Shown: in pieces, positions 24,801-36,800 of the stretch
Numbering within the stretch: the first letter of the stretch is position 1
How the letters are laid out: every line of letters begins with the position of its first letter
Source: Welwitschia mirabilis
Lineage: Eukaryota; Gnetophyta; Gnetopsida; Welwitschiales
NCBI GenBank assembly: GCA_051453625.1
Contig: JBOZIK010000001.1
Coordinates: 174,717,881 to 174,781,880, forward strand
Reading direction: 5' to 3'
Length of the DNA: 64,000 bases
Notes under the pieces: generated by a model
What the model saw: only the letters and a program-made list of their open reading frames with translations
Told to the model about the DNA's origin: nothing
The model's database searches: none
Translations under genes and position numbers: made by a program

Positions 24801-27800
24801 TGTCAATTTGATTGTTCCTTTGTACATTTGACATCTGTTTCTCTATAACCTTGTTAAACAGAACACCTGCTCACCACTAGAAGCAATGACATTGACAGGA
24901 TGAAAACTTTGTGGCTTTTTCTCAAAAAAGAGAGGTGCTTCTCTAATGTCACTCTTTTATTTTATTCACACATATATTTATAGTTAGGCAGGAAAAGGGG
25001 AGAGATTTTTTCACGATTAATAGTTGCTCTATGACTAAAGTAATTTGCTGCATTTATATTTAGAAATACATTGACCGCTTGTGGTGTTGTGGTTTCACAG
25101 ACATCCCAATTAGTTAGTCATAATTCTTTTCACATAACTTTTCTTTCTTTGTTTATATCAGAATTTAGGTGAAGCTCTTACTTCTGACCTATCCTTCAGG
25201 TAGGTCCACTTTAACCTGTTTGTGATTGAGCAACACATCCACCTTGCTAGTCGATATGCATATTTGCTCTACTTCAGCATCAAGCATAGTGTTTGCTTTT
25301 GATTCTTTTCTTTCCTTTTTTTTTTGAACCCTCGTTTTGCTTTTGTTTTTAAATATAAGTACCTATCATTTGCACAGTGAACTGAGTTTGAAGGAAAGTG
25401 ATACTGACCCAAAGTATTTCCGTTCTTCCAGTGGTGCATGCTTTTATATAACTATAGTAAGCTTAATAAAGCAAACCCTTTCAACATACCTTTAAATGAC
25501 CTGAATCATCTACCAAGAAGGTAAGTGGTATGGTGACATCCAAAAACGGAGGCGGCAACTGCAATTCACTTTCATCAATATGTTCCATGTCACTGCTTTT
25601 CTGCCCCTTCAGATTTCCATAAACTGCTTCATTTATGATCAATCCCCCCTTTTCAGCTTGCTTTGATTTCTTTCTTGCAGCCACATTCTGCAACAATGAT
25701 TGAGCCTTCATTGCTCTCTCTCTTGCAGCAATGACCTGTGCCACCAACATTATGCATATGAAGAAGTTAGTTCTTTCTAGAAAGTCTCAATTCAAATAAA
25801 AATGAACAAATGACTTTCTGGAAATGATACGAAGGACATCAATAATAAAATTGCCATTTGAAGTTCTTATAATCATTTTCCCTGCATTTTTCAATAACTC
25901 AGAAAACAAAAGTTTTCATAAATGTCTACAGTAGAAGAATATCTGACAATTGAAAAAAGACCATATAATGACCACAGCAGTAATTTTTGCTAGGTGTTTC
26001 AATGCCCAACACATTGAGGCAAGTTATCAGATTATTAAAATATTTTTTCATTAAAGAAACATTGCAATGAGGAGCAAAAAATAAGATGACACTAATAAAA
26101 TCTGCATTATACACCAAGATCGTCATATATTGCGAGCACAAATGCAAAGAAGCAATTTGAATTCTTGGTTTGATCATGTAGTCTTTTAAAATATGTTTGC
26201 AGTAAGACCTATTTAAGTAAGACTGGTTAGTCTTAAATCTTGTATAATTCAATTTGGTTATGTGAGCTCATTTCTCTACTTTTACACCAGAATCCTCCAA
26301 CTTTCTCAGTTTCACCCCACTGCTCAGTTGAAGTACTACTTTATGAGGAATTATAGAATCTCAATCACAACTAATTCATTATTAATTGGTTAGACTTTTA
26401 CATCAGGGGCACAAAGGACTGAATGCTGTTCCAATCATGAGTTACATCCTTCTAGTAGAGGTTACAAAGAAGAATTTTGTCAATAACCAAGGACACTTCA
26501 TTACTACACATCATGCTTCCACAGGTCATCATAACAACTCGCACCCCATTCCTCATGTCATCATTCCTCCCAGAACTAACAGAGTTCCCAAACTCTCACC
26601 ACTTGGGGCGTGGCTTGCTGGTTAGGCTATTAACAGTGTGGGCTAGAACTAGAGCACAGGATAGTATCATATAATTGGGGATATCATAGAGGTCTGAGGC
26701 ATATGACCACCCACCAAAAGAGTCACCCCAATTACCCCCAATCAACTCTTACTCGAAAGGGTGTCATAGGGAAAGTAACATTCAAAACTATGAGAATCTA
26801 GGAACATCCACAAGGAAGTAAATGTTGATGGCTAAAAGTTTCAGAATATACAAGTAACAAAGAACACATAATCGATAAAGACAAGGAAAGAGGATTCTGG
26901 ATAGCTACCTGAGAACTTTTCTAATATATGGAAAAAAGAAGCTCCACAACAAGACGCTGAAAGAACAAATAGAGATTAAGAATGTGGAAGTTGAAGCATA
27001 GAAACATATCCAAAAAGACTAAGTAACAATAAATTATAGAAAATATTTTTCTGAGTGAGTCACACTTCATCTTGTCTAGTTTTAATATTATATCTAAGAA
27101 TTAAGGTCCTTCTCATTGCCTATGAGAGGGTTTCCTGGGTAGCATGGTTTTGTGTTTGTATTGTCTAAATAACCTTATTTTGTATTTCAAACTTTTTTAT
27201 TTGATGATTCACACATTTTATTGTTTTGCAAAAAGTAAAATGATTGAATAATCCATCTTTACAAAAGGAGAATTGCCTTTGAGAACAACATTTTTGCTTC
27301 CTCAATAAAGCTCCTTCCTTTGCCCCAGTGTGGAGACCCCTCTAGGGAAAACTCTATACTTAGAACCCCCATAGCATCGCTCACAACTTGCCATGAAGCC
27401 AAAATTTTGGCTGACGACTAGTTTTCTCAAGGACTCCTTTGACTTTGACTTGTTTTCCCAGACAAGTCAAGCTAAAAACACCCAGAAAAAGAGAAAAAAG
27501 AAAGGAAGGAAGGAAGAAAGAAAGAAATAAAACCATAATATTAAAGTCATTGTATGAATTTTGTTTTCAGGTGTATAAAAAGCAACTAGAACACATTTAG
27601 CGGTAAATTATGAATTCAAATGACTATTAGGTCACCATTACACATGAACGATGTGGAAAAAACATTATACTATGATATTTTTTAAGTACTCCATGAACGT
27701 GTTAATGACAAAGCAAGAACATAAAACTGCATTCCAAAAGGACAAAACCAATTATAGTGACAATGTATATTACTTTAGAAAACTCAAAAATGTCAAAACC

Positions 27801-30800
27801 CATTAGATATACAGAGAAGTAAAAACGCTCAACATGATGATTGAAGCAGTGGAGTTTATTTGTTTACCATTAGCAAATCCATGGTATGAACGGGGAAAGA
27901 GCTTAATGATTGGTTCAAGCTCTGTAGGTTGCATTGCATAGTACAAAGGTATCATGCCTAAAATTTAAAATTGCAAAAAAACAAAGTAACAAGAATATGT
28001 TTAAGTCCTATCCTACGTCTTGAAATTGGATTTGAATATTTGATTCATTTGGAGTACTTGCAAAGCTGCAAACAATACAAAAATAAAGGTTCAATCCATA
28101 CACTCAAAAGAAAATGATAAAAAAATGAAGGCATATCTTTGTTCACAATACTATTTCTCTCTTGAATCCAAACTTAAAGCATGAAAAATGCAAAATGAAA
28201 AGTTGAAAAGTGGGTTTTAGGCATACACATGCATCTAATATAGTCTATAAGACCTACTCAGAAGTGTAAAGGTCAATAAAGTTAAAAGACTAAATTCTGG
28301 CTCTTTGTTATGCCTAATGAGTGAAATTGCCATTTACTTGCTCAACTCACACCTAACTCCACAAGTCAGGTGGGTGAAAAAACGAAAAAAAAAAAGGAAA
28401 TTCAAAAAACACCCCCGCCCCCCGCCACCCAAAAAAAAAAGAATTNNNNNNNNNNCTTGCTAACTGAACTCAAATCATCCTTGTTAGCTTTTTAAGTTGC
28501 TTTGTCAGTAATGTACTTATTTTGTGTTGTGTCATACTGTTTTTAAAAGATGTTCTTGCAGGATTAATATTGAAATTTAATCAAGTATAATGGAAATTGT
28601 ATGGGCCGTGACTGCGAAGCCCCTCAGGGATTAAATCCTAACATAGGGTTTTTAAAAATAGACAAGGCTTAAGATTGGCTTGTGTGTGTCCCAGAATTTG
28701 CAAGAATATACCAAGTGATGCTCTTCAAGCCTTGAGGATCCCAAGATGGTTGAGAGGGATGGGTATTTGAGTTTTTGGCCATGATTAGAAATAGGGTATT
28801 TAATGAATTTTAGTGGTGTTAAGTTACAAGGTTTTGGAGGAATTTTGACATAGAAACCTAAGTTACAAGGTTGTTTGGGGCATTTGACAGAGGTTGGGTG
28901 GCATATCTAGGAGATTGCACACCCATGTCAAAAAGTTGGTAAGGATTTTGACAATTCCGAACAGGGATTTTGAGGACTACATGTGATACAATGTGGATGT
29001 AAAAAACAAAGTTGCCACTGAGGCATGACTTTTGATTTCACCTCATCAAATACATCAATTTTTTATCTTGAAATAGTTCTGCTCATCTTCACTGTGCTTA
29101 AGCTGCTCTATTGTGTCATGTGGCAAATCACTTTAAGATCAATATGACCAGAATTGTCAATGACTTCGTTTCTTATAGGGAAAGTGTAATGTAGCTGACC
29201 GAGTGTTTAGTACAGGCAATAATACAAAAATCCGCTCTAACATAAATTGAACCAGAATGGTAGAGTTAACTGAATAAGGTGGGGACCATTGGACTCGCAG
29301 CAAACTTCAAATCTTAGATCTGTATGAAATTCTCTAACTTGTCAACTCTTAATCAATCTTGGATTGAACTCTTTCCTAAAAGCTCTCTTAGTTCTCAAAC
29401 ATCTACCTGCATGCATTTGAACTTAAATAGAAACCTAATCCTCAATTGAAAGGTTGCACACTCTCCCTGTGTATTCTCGAAGCTTACATGATGTTTTCTT
29501 TTGTAAGCAACTTGTGTTTCCAACAATCACAAAAGACAATGTATCAAGGATCTTCATTGGTGAATGTTAAATGCAGTTAGGCACATTTCACATTCATTCA
29601 CTCATACTTGCTGTTTGGGTTATAACTTAGCCCTTTTGAGAAAAAAGCACTTGTGGCCAAATCCTTGCAAAAATCAAGCAAAAATAAGAAAACATGAGAA
29701 AATGATTTTTCCCAGGAACGGTTCCACCAAAACATGATTCTACACATTTAGTAGCATCTAGGGAAAAAAATTAATATCGGAGCATAATGTCTAAACGATA
29801 TGATAGCCCTGGACAGCCATGTTTCTAGGATACGAAACCAACAATTTCTTGAATTCCAGCATTGTGCAGCTCTCTTGGGATCAATGGCTAGCAACTCGTT
29901 CGCCAGCTATGCACTTAGTGTCAGTTACTAAAGTAACATAGAAATTACCACAACATGGCATATGTGGTTATCAGACCGTAACAAACATGTTGCTGTTGAC
30001 TGAAAAGTGCAGCTACATTGCTGCAAGCACCTTTTGATTTAGTGGAAACCAGGTAACGAGAATAGGAAGTGGAACTCTAGAAGATAAAGAAAAGAAATGT
30101 CAAATAACATCCTTATAAAGGGATTTAATAACAATAATAATAATAATTATTGTTATATAGATGAAGCAGCACTGAACCTATAGTGACCAGTTCACAATTC
30201 TAGCATATGTAAACAAAATTGGAGTCAGCCGTGTGTACAACCACAAAACAGATAAGGATCACAGACTGCAGAGTTACGTCATGTCTCTATATGTGTGCAA
30301 TACATCAAAAGTTGGGGGAATCCTATGCAAATCCACTAGAACTACAAGAAGCTCTGTTACTATGCGAGTTTGTGAAACAAATACTACTGGACTGCTAATA
30401 ACATCAAAGAAAACCTGATTCTTGACTATACCTGACTGGAATTACTATTAGAGACTGCCTAAAAGCATTCAAATCAACAAAAACAAGACTACACTAAAAG
30501 AGAGGAAATCATGAAATTTCATCAAGTATCTGAACTATTACTGCTCCAAGGAATATTCAGAGGGAGTTCTTTCTGAATCTAACTGTTCCACATATGGTTT
30601 CAAATCAATATGGGCGGGGTCTTCTTCCTTCTCCTCAGCTGCCTCGGGATCTTCTACATGTTTTTGGACCTCCTACTCTGCTGGCTGTTCACTCTTTCAA
30701 TCTTCTGACCAAGAGTAAATAACCAGTTTTAACTGTTGTTGGATTGGGATCTCTGTTTCCCATGCAAAGCTGCAGCCTTCCATATCTGTGGTAATTTTTT

Positions 30801-33800
30801 CAAGATTAAATTTAAGGCTGTCTTCTTATTCCAGGACCTTTCGATTTGCTGAATTTACATTGTCCTCCTCCTCTTCCTAAGGAATAACCTGCTCATGTTC
30901 CTAAAAAGTTGTCAGGTTGTCTTCTTGTGTGTGTTCATCCTTATCGTCAGAGTCCTCTTGGTCTTCTGCTGCATTATTTTTCAAACTTTCCTCTACAGTT
31001 TGCTCTTTTCCTGTATTTGGCAATTTCTCTTCTGTTGCTTTACCAGAATCTGATGACTGGGTGATAAATGTTATTACTGGAGTTTTGTTTCATGATGAGG
31101 GTTCTGGTTACTTCCTTGTAAGCTAGGACGCTAATCCATGAGTAACCTTCACTCTGCTGGGGCTGAAAATGGATACCCAGAAAAACAGGCTGATTTCATC
31201 CTAGGTTTCTGCATATTCTCATCTTCTTTCTCTCTAGTTTTCTGCAATGCTTCCCTAGTAATCTCTTCTCTTTGTTTCCTAAGAATTTCTTGATAAATCT
31301 TTGAAAGCTTAGTAAATTCTGATGTTATAGGAAGTGGGGTTTGTGCAGTCTACCTGTTTTTCCCCTTTTTCTGTTGCTCTTTTCTTCCTTTCTATGGCTT
31401 TAAAGACCTTCCATCTTCTGTTTTTGCTTGTGGTGCTCATACTGAACATTCTTCTGGAATTTCCTTAGGACTAAGGTTTGCTGGGCTTCTGCTTTGGAAT
31501 CCTCCATCGCATGCAAGCCAGTCTTTGGTCCTTACTTCCTTTTCCTTGTGCTGGACTCTGGTAATTGTTCTGTATTCCCAGATGGCATGATCGTATTTTA
31601 GTTCAATGGCCATAATAAAGGCTCTTTTTTACCTGTCTCTTCACTCTTTCTGAATAATTTTGCCTTGTTCTTCTGTTGATAAACAGCTTCACTTTCAAAC
31701 TGGTACACCTTTGACTATGACATTAGCTTTATCGAGTGCAAAATCCACTAAAATGTGCAAAGGTAGGCTTACCTTCCCTTCTTGCACCTGTTGCATTGGA
31801 ATGTTGAAATCCTCAGAGAGATACGTGGTGAAGTTGTTTATTTGATTTTTCTACAAACGTGCAAACAAGATCATGGTGTTTCCTGTCACTGCAAACTGTC
31901 TTTACCTCAAAAGTATGCAATCGTTAACACACAGGGTTTCTGGAACCCCCACCTTATATAAATAACCGCCTCCACCGCTTGATGAACTAATTGTCGATGG
32001 TACCCAACATATAGCTAGTATCACTAAACCAATTCATTTCCATATAACTTTAATAACAGGTTCACATAAGGATGTCAAGTAATTTTCCCCATGAGCAAGC
32101 AGCAGAGCAATGCTGCCTGCCAAGTTCGATCATCCTCTCTGTATTGGTGATTAATGCTGGATCTCTGGGCAGACCATCTATCACCATCCGTTCTTTAGAC
32201 TCCCAGATTATTTACAGTTGAAGTTTCACCATCTTGTGCCAAGCGTGAATTTCATAGATTAACAATTGAAATGGCCCATTAGCACTACTAATCACCATAA
32301 ACCTTAATACAGAAACTCATCGAATTATTACTTTTATGAATTGGTTCCATGGAAAGGAATGATAAGACTGCTTGTAAGCTCTCACTATCCATAAGCAAGA
32401 GGCAATGAATTGTGGCACAAGGAGTTAGTGGAAAAAAGAGGAAAAAGTACAAGGTAAATAAGAAACTAAAGTAAGGACTGGAGATGAAGTGGTGAACTAA
32501 TCTAAATAGGGTTAGGAGACATGAAAGGTACCATGAAAGTTTAAAGAACCAAGGATATCTTGAAACCATGACAAATCAAGGAGCTCAATGAGTGTTTCTA
32601 GCCAGGTGTTCCATCTAGGTTTGTCTAACCAAACCCAAAGAAAGCTTTCAATATATTGTTTAATTAACCAAATCATCATAAACATAATTTTGTTATTAGT
32701 TATTTACATGTTTGCATTATTAAACATAGTCCATGTATTTTTAATAAATTAAAGGAAGGGAATTGAAAAGAATGGAAGGAGAATTGTCCTTTAGTTAGTC
32801 GTCTAGAAAGAAGGACGTGTGGGTGGCAAACAAGACCAAGGAGTTTCCATGCTGGCCGTCATAGCTTATGGGCGACAATCTATTACCTAGGTGAGAATTA
32901 GTAGTTGTGTAGGTAAGAGTTTAGAAGGCTTCAAGCAGTACTGTCTTATAGTGAAAGAATGAAGTGATTCTTGAAGGCTCAAATGTGGAAAAAGGCTTGG
33001 CTAAATAAAAGGAGTAATGAGAGGAAAAGAAAAGAGTTACAGTTTGGAGAGAGGAAAGACATGGCTACAAAGAGATTTGACTTCTTTGGGTGACGATGAT
33101 CCTATTGCATTGTTCAGAAGGACAGCATAACAACAAGACTAAGAGATGAAGAGATTGATATGCAAAAAAGAATGAATGAAGCAAGGAAAAACAGTAGTCA
33201 GAAGTTTCACCATCTCATGCCAAGCTTGAAATTCATAAATTAACTATTGAAAGGGTCTATTAGCACTATTAATCACCAAAAAACTAAATACAAGAAATTT
33301 ATCAAGCTATTACTTTTATGAATTGGTTCCAAGTCCTTGGCAAAGTTCCCTTCCCTTCTTTAGGAGAAGCATATTCTTATATACAAGAAGAGAAAGTAGG
33401 ACTGCTATGTTGCATCATGTTTTGCCAAAAAAATTCTGCTATGGTGGTCAACCCTCATCAAAAGGAGGCAAAAAGGAGGCAAGCTCAAGGGATTGTGGAC
33501 AAGGATCAATGAAAATGTGATTATTGTGGGCAACCCAGACACACAGCATGGGCAACCCTATCAGGGGCGACGAGGAAAGAGACCTGCACCAGTAGATCAT
33601 AGGCACATTTTTCAGAAGCAACTGATTATACATCTTGAGATAATAGTTCCAAGCATGCCAATCTCTCTAACGAAGAAGTTGACATTATTTGGCATTTCAT
33701 GAACAAAATGGGCACTTCCTCAACTATTGCTTCTTCCAATACCTCAACATTGAACCTTGCACACTCAGGTACATTCACAACATTTTTCAGCACTTCTTCT

Positions 33801-36800
33801 CTTGCTAATTCAACTCCTTGGATCATAGATTCTGATGCTTCTAATCATATGACTAGCTCTTCAAACTAGTTTGCTTCTTACTTTCCCTCCTCAGGTAGAA
33901 CTAAGGTTTGCATACTAGATGGTTCCTTATCTTCTGTAACAGGAAAGGTTCTCTCAAGTGCCCTTCCACCTTAACTTTATCTTCTATTCTTCATGTTCCT
34001 AATTTTTCTAATAGTCTTTTGTCCATTAGTGCTATTACCAAAGATTTAAATTGCAAAGTCACATTTTTCCCTACACATTATGTTTTCCAGCACTAGAGAA
34101 CAGGTAGAACAATTGGTCATGGTAGGATGCATGATGGCTTGTATTTGCTAGAGGGAGGTCTAGCTTAGTTGTCCACATCAACTTTAGCTAATCATGCTCT
34201 TCAGCTCAATTCTGCCTTGTCTTCTCAACAAAATCTGATCCAGTGGCATCAACATCTAGGACATCCTTCACTGCAAGTCATGCAGAGATTATTTCCTACT
34301 TTATTTAAGCAGAGTAATTTGGAACTTCTTTGTGATGCTTGCAAGTTTGCAAAGCATACACGAACTTCTTATTTGGTTAATAATAATAAAAGCACTGCAC
34401 CTTTTGTTGTTGTTTACTTAGATGTTTGGGGTCCATGTGGAACTACTTCTCTGTTTGGACATAGATGGTTGGTCACCTTTATTAACTGCTATAGTCACAC
34501 AACTTGGGTGTATTTAACGCCCAACAAAAATGAAGTAATCTCTTATTTCAAAATGTTTCACAAAATGGTGACTACACAATTTGATGCTAAGGTCAGAATT
34601 CTTAGAACTCACAATGGTAAAGAATACACAGAAGGGGTTTTTTAGAGCTATTTACATGACCATGGAATTTACATCAAACTACCTGTGTAGATACACTTGC
34701 TCAAAATGGCATTGCAGAGCAGAAACATCATCATTTGCTAGAGGTAGCTCACTTCCTAATGTCTTCCATGAATGTTCCCAAGGCCTATTGGGGCGATGCA
34801 ATTCTGTCAATAGCTTACCTTATCAATCGCATGCCACTCAAAACACTTAATTTTCAAATTCCTTTAGAATGCCTTCAAGGCAAGTGCACTTATGTTATTC
34901 CTCCAAAGGTCTTTGGATGTTTGTCTTTTGTATATGATCATTGAAAGACCATTGCAAAGCTTGATTCATGAGCCTTGAAGTGTGTTTTCATTGTGTATTC
35001 TGCTACACAGAACAGTTACAAATGCTATCATCCTCCAATCAAATGAGTATTTGTCAGTATGGATGTAACATTTCATGAGACTGAGGACTACTTCTCTAAG
35101 TTTATCTCCCCAGGAATAAAATATTAGTAAAGAACACATGACATTAACTGGATATTCTTCATGGATCTCTAGGCTAGACATGGAAGGAAGGGGGAGGAAG
35201 ATATATATTCAAATGCACATGAGAAAGGAGAGCTTGACTTGCAAAATGAGAACCAGGGGGAGGCGAAAACTGAGGAGGAGGATATTAGTGCAAATGANNN
35301 NNNNNNNNNNNNNNNNNNNNNNNNNNNNNNNNNNNNNNNNNNNNNNNNNNNNNNNNNNNNNNNNNNNNNNNNNNNNNNNNNNNNNNNNNNNNNNNNNGGA
35401 CAGGTAGAACAGCTGGTTGTGGTAGGATGCATGATGGCTTGTATCTACTAGAGGGAGTCCAGCTCAACTGTCCACATCAACTTCAGCTAATCATGCTCTT
35501 TAGCTGAATTCTGCCTTCTCTGCTCAACAGAATCTGATTCAGTGGCATCAACATCTAGGACATCTTTAACTGCAAGTCATGCAGAGATTATTTCCTACTT
35601 TATGTAAGCAGAGTAATTTGAAACTTCTTGGTGATACTTGCAAGTTTGCAAACCATACATGAACTTCTTATGCAGTTAATAATAATGAAAGCACTGCAGC
35701 TTTTGTTGTTATTCACTCAGATGTTTGGGGTACATGTAGAACTGCTTCTCTGTTTGGACATAGATGTTTTGTCACCTTTATTGACTCCTATAGTTGCACA
35801 ACTTGGGTGTATCGGATGCACACCAAAAATGAAGTACTCTCTTATTTCAAAATGTTTCACAGAATGGTAACTACAGAATTTGATGCTAAGGTTAGAATTC
35901 TTAGAACAAACAAGGGTAAAGAATACAGAGAGCGAGTTTTTCAGAGCTATTTCCATGATCATGGAATACTACATTAAACTACATGTGTAGATACACCTGC
36001 TCAAAATGGTGTTGCAGAGCGAAAATCGTCATCTACTAGAAGTAGCTTGCTCTCCAAGATTTTCCATGAATGTTCCAAGGCCTATTGGGGTGATGCAATT
36101 CTGTCAGCAGCCTACCTTATCAATCGCATGCTACTCAAAATACTTGATTTTCAAACTCCTTTGGAATGCCTTCAAGGCAAATGCACTTATGTTGTTCCTC
36201 CAAAGGTCTTTGGATGTGTGTCTTTTGTACATGATCATCGAAAGACCATCAGGAAGCTTNNNNNNNNNNTGATCCACGTGCCTTGAAGTGTGTTTTCATT
36301 GGGTATTCTTCTACTCAGGAAGGTTACAAATGTTACCATCCTCCAACCCCACGAGTATTCGTCAATATGGATGTAACATTTAATGAGACTGAGGCCTACT
36401 TCTCGAAGTTATCTCCTTAGGCATAGAATATTAGTAAAGAAAACATGACATTAACTGGATCTTACTGTATGGATTTCTAGGCTTGACGTGCAAAATTAAA
36501 ACAAGGGGAAGGAAGATACATATCCAAATGCACATAAGAAAGGAAAGCTTGACATGCAGGATAAAAATCAGGGGAGGAAGAAAATCGAGGAGGAGAATAT
36601 CAGTGCAAATGAGAAAGAAAAGGAAAATGTGCTGAAGCTGAAGGTTTATTTACTCACGAATAAAGCCATCATGCATACCTCACCGGATCAAGAGTTACCC
36701 TTAGATTCAGTCCTGCTAGAGTCTCCTACTAGTAAGTCTAGTACCTCAATTTTCCTTCCTCGTCCTTTTGATACTAATGATCTTGATTTGTCTATTGCTC

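Noticed and set aside
25481-25750. Reading this segment as a complete 89-codon ORF starting at its ATG
   Set aside because: The first codons (MLVAQ) overlap a splice acceptor CAG, and the last codons lie after a GTATG donor; family similarity covers only 25490-25735.
26598-26760. Possible tRNA-derived SINE with A- and B-box-like words
   Set aside because: Both boxes deviate at several key positions, there is no A-rich tail or target duplication, and no second copy was seen.
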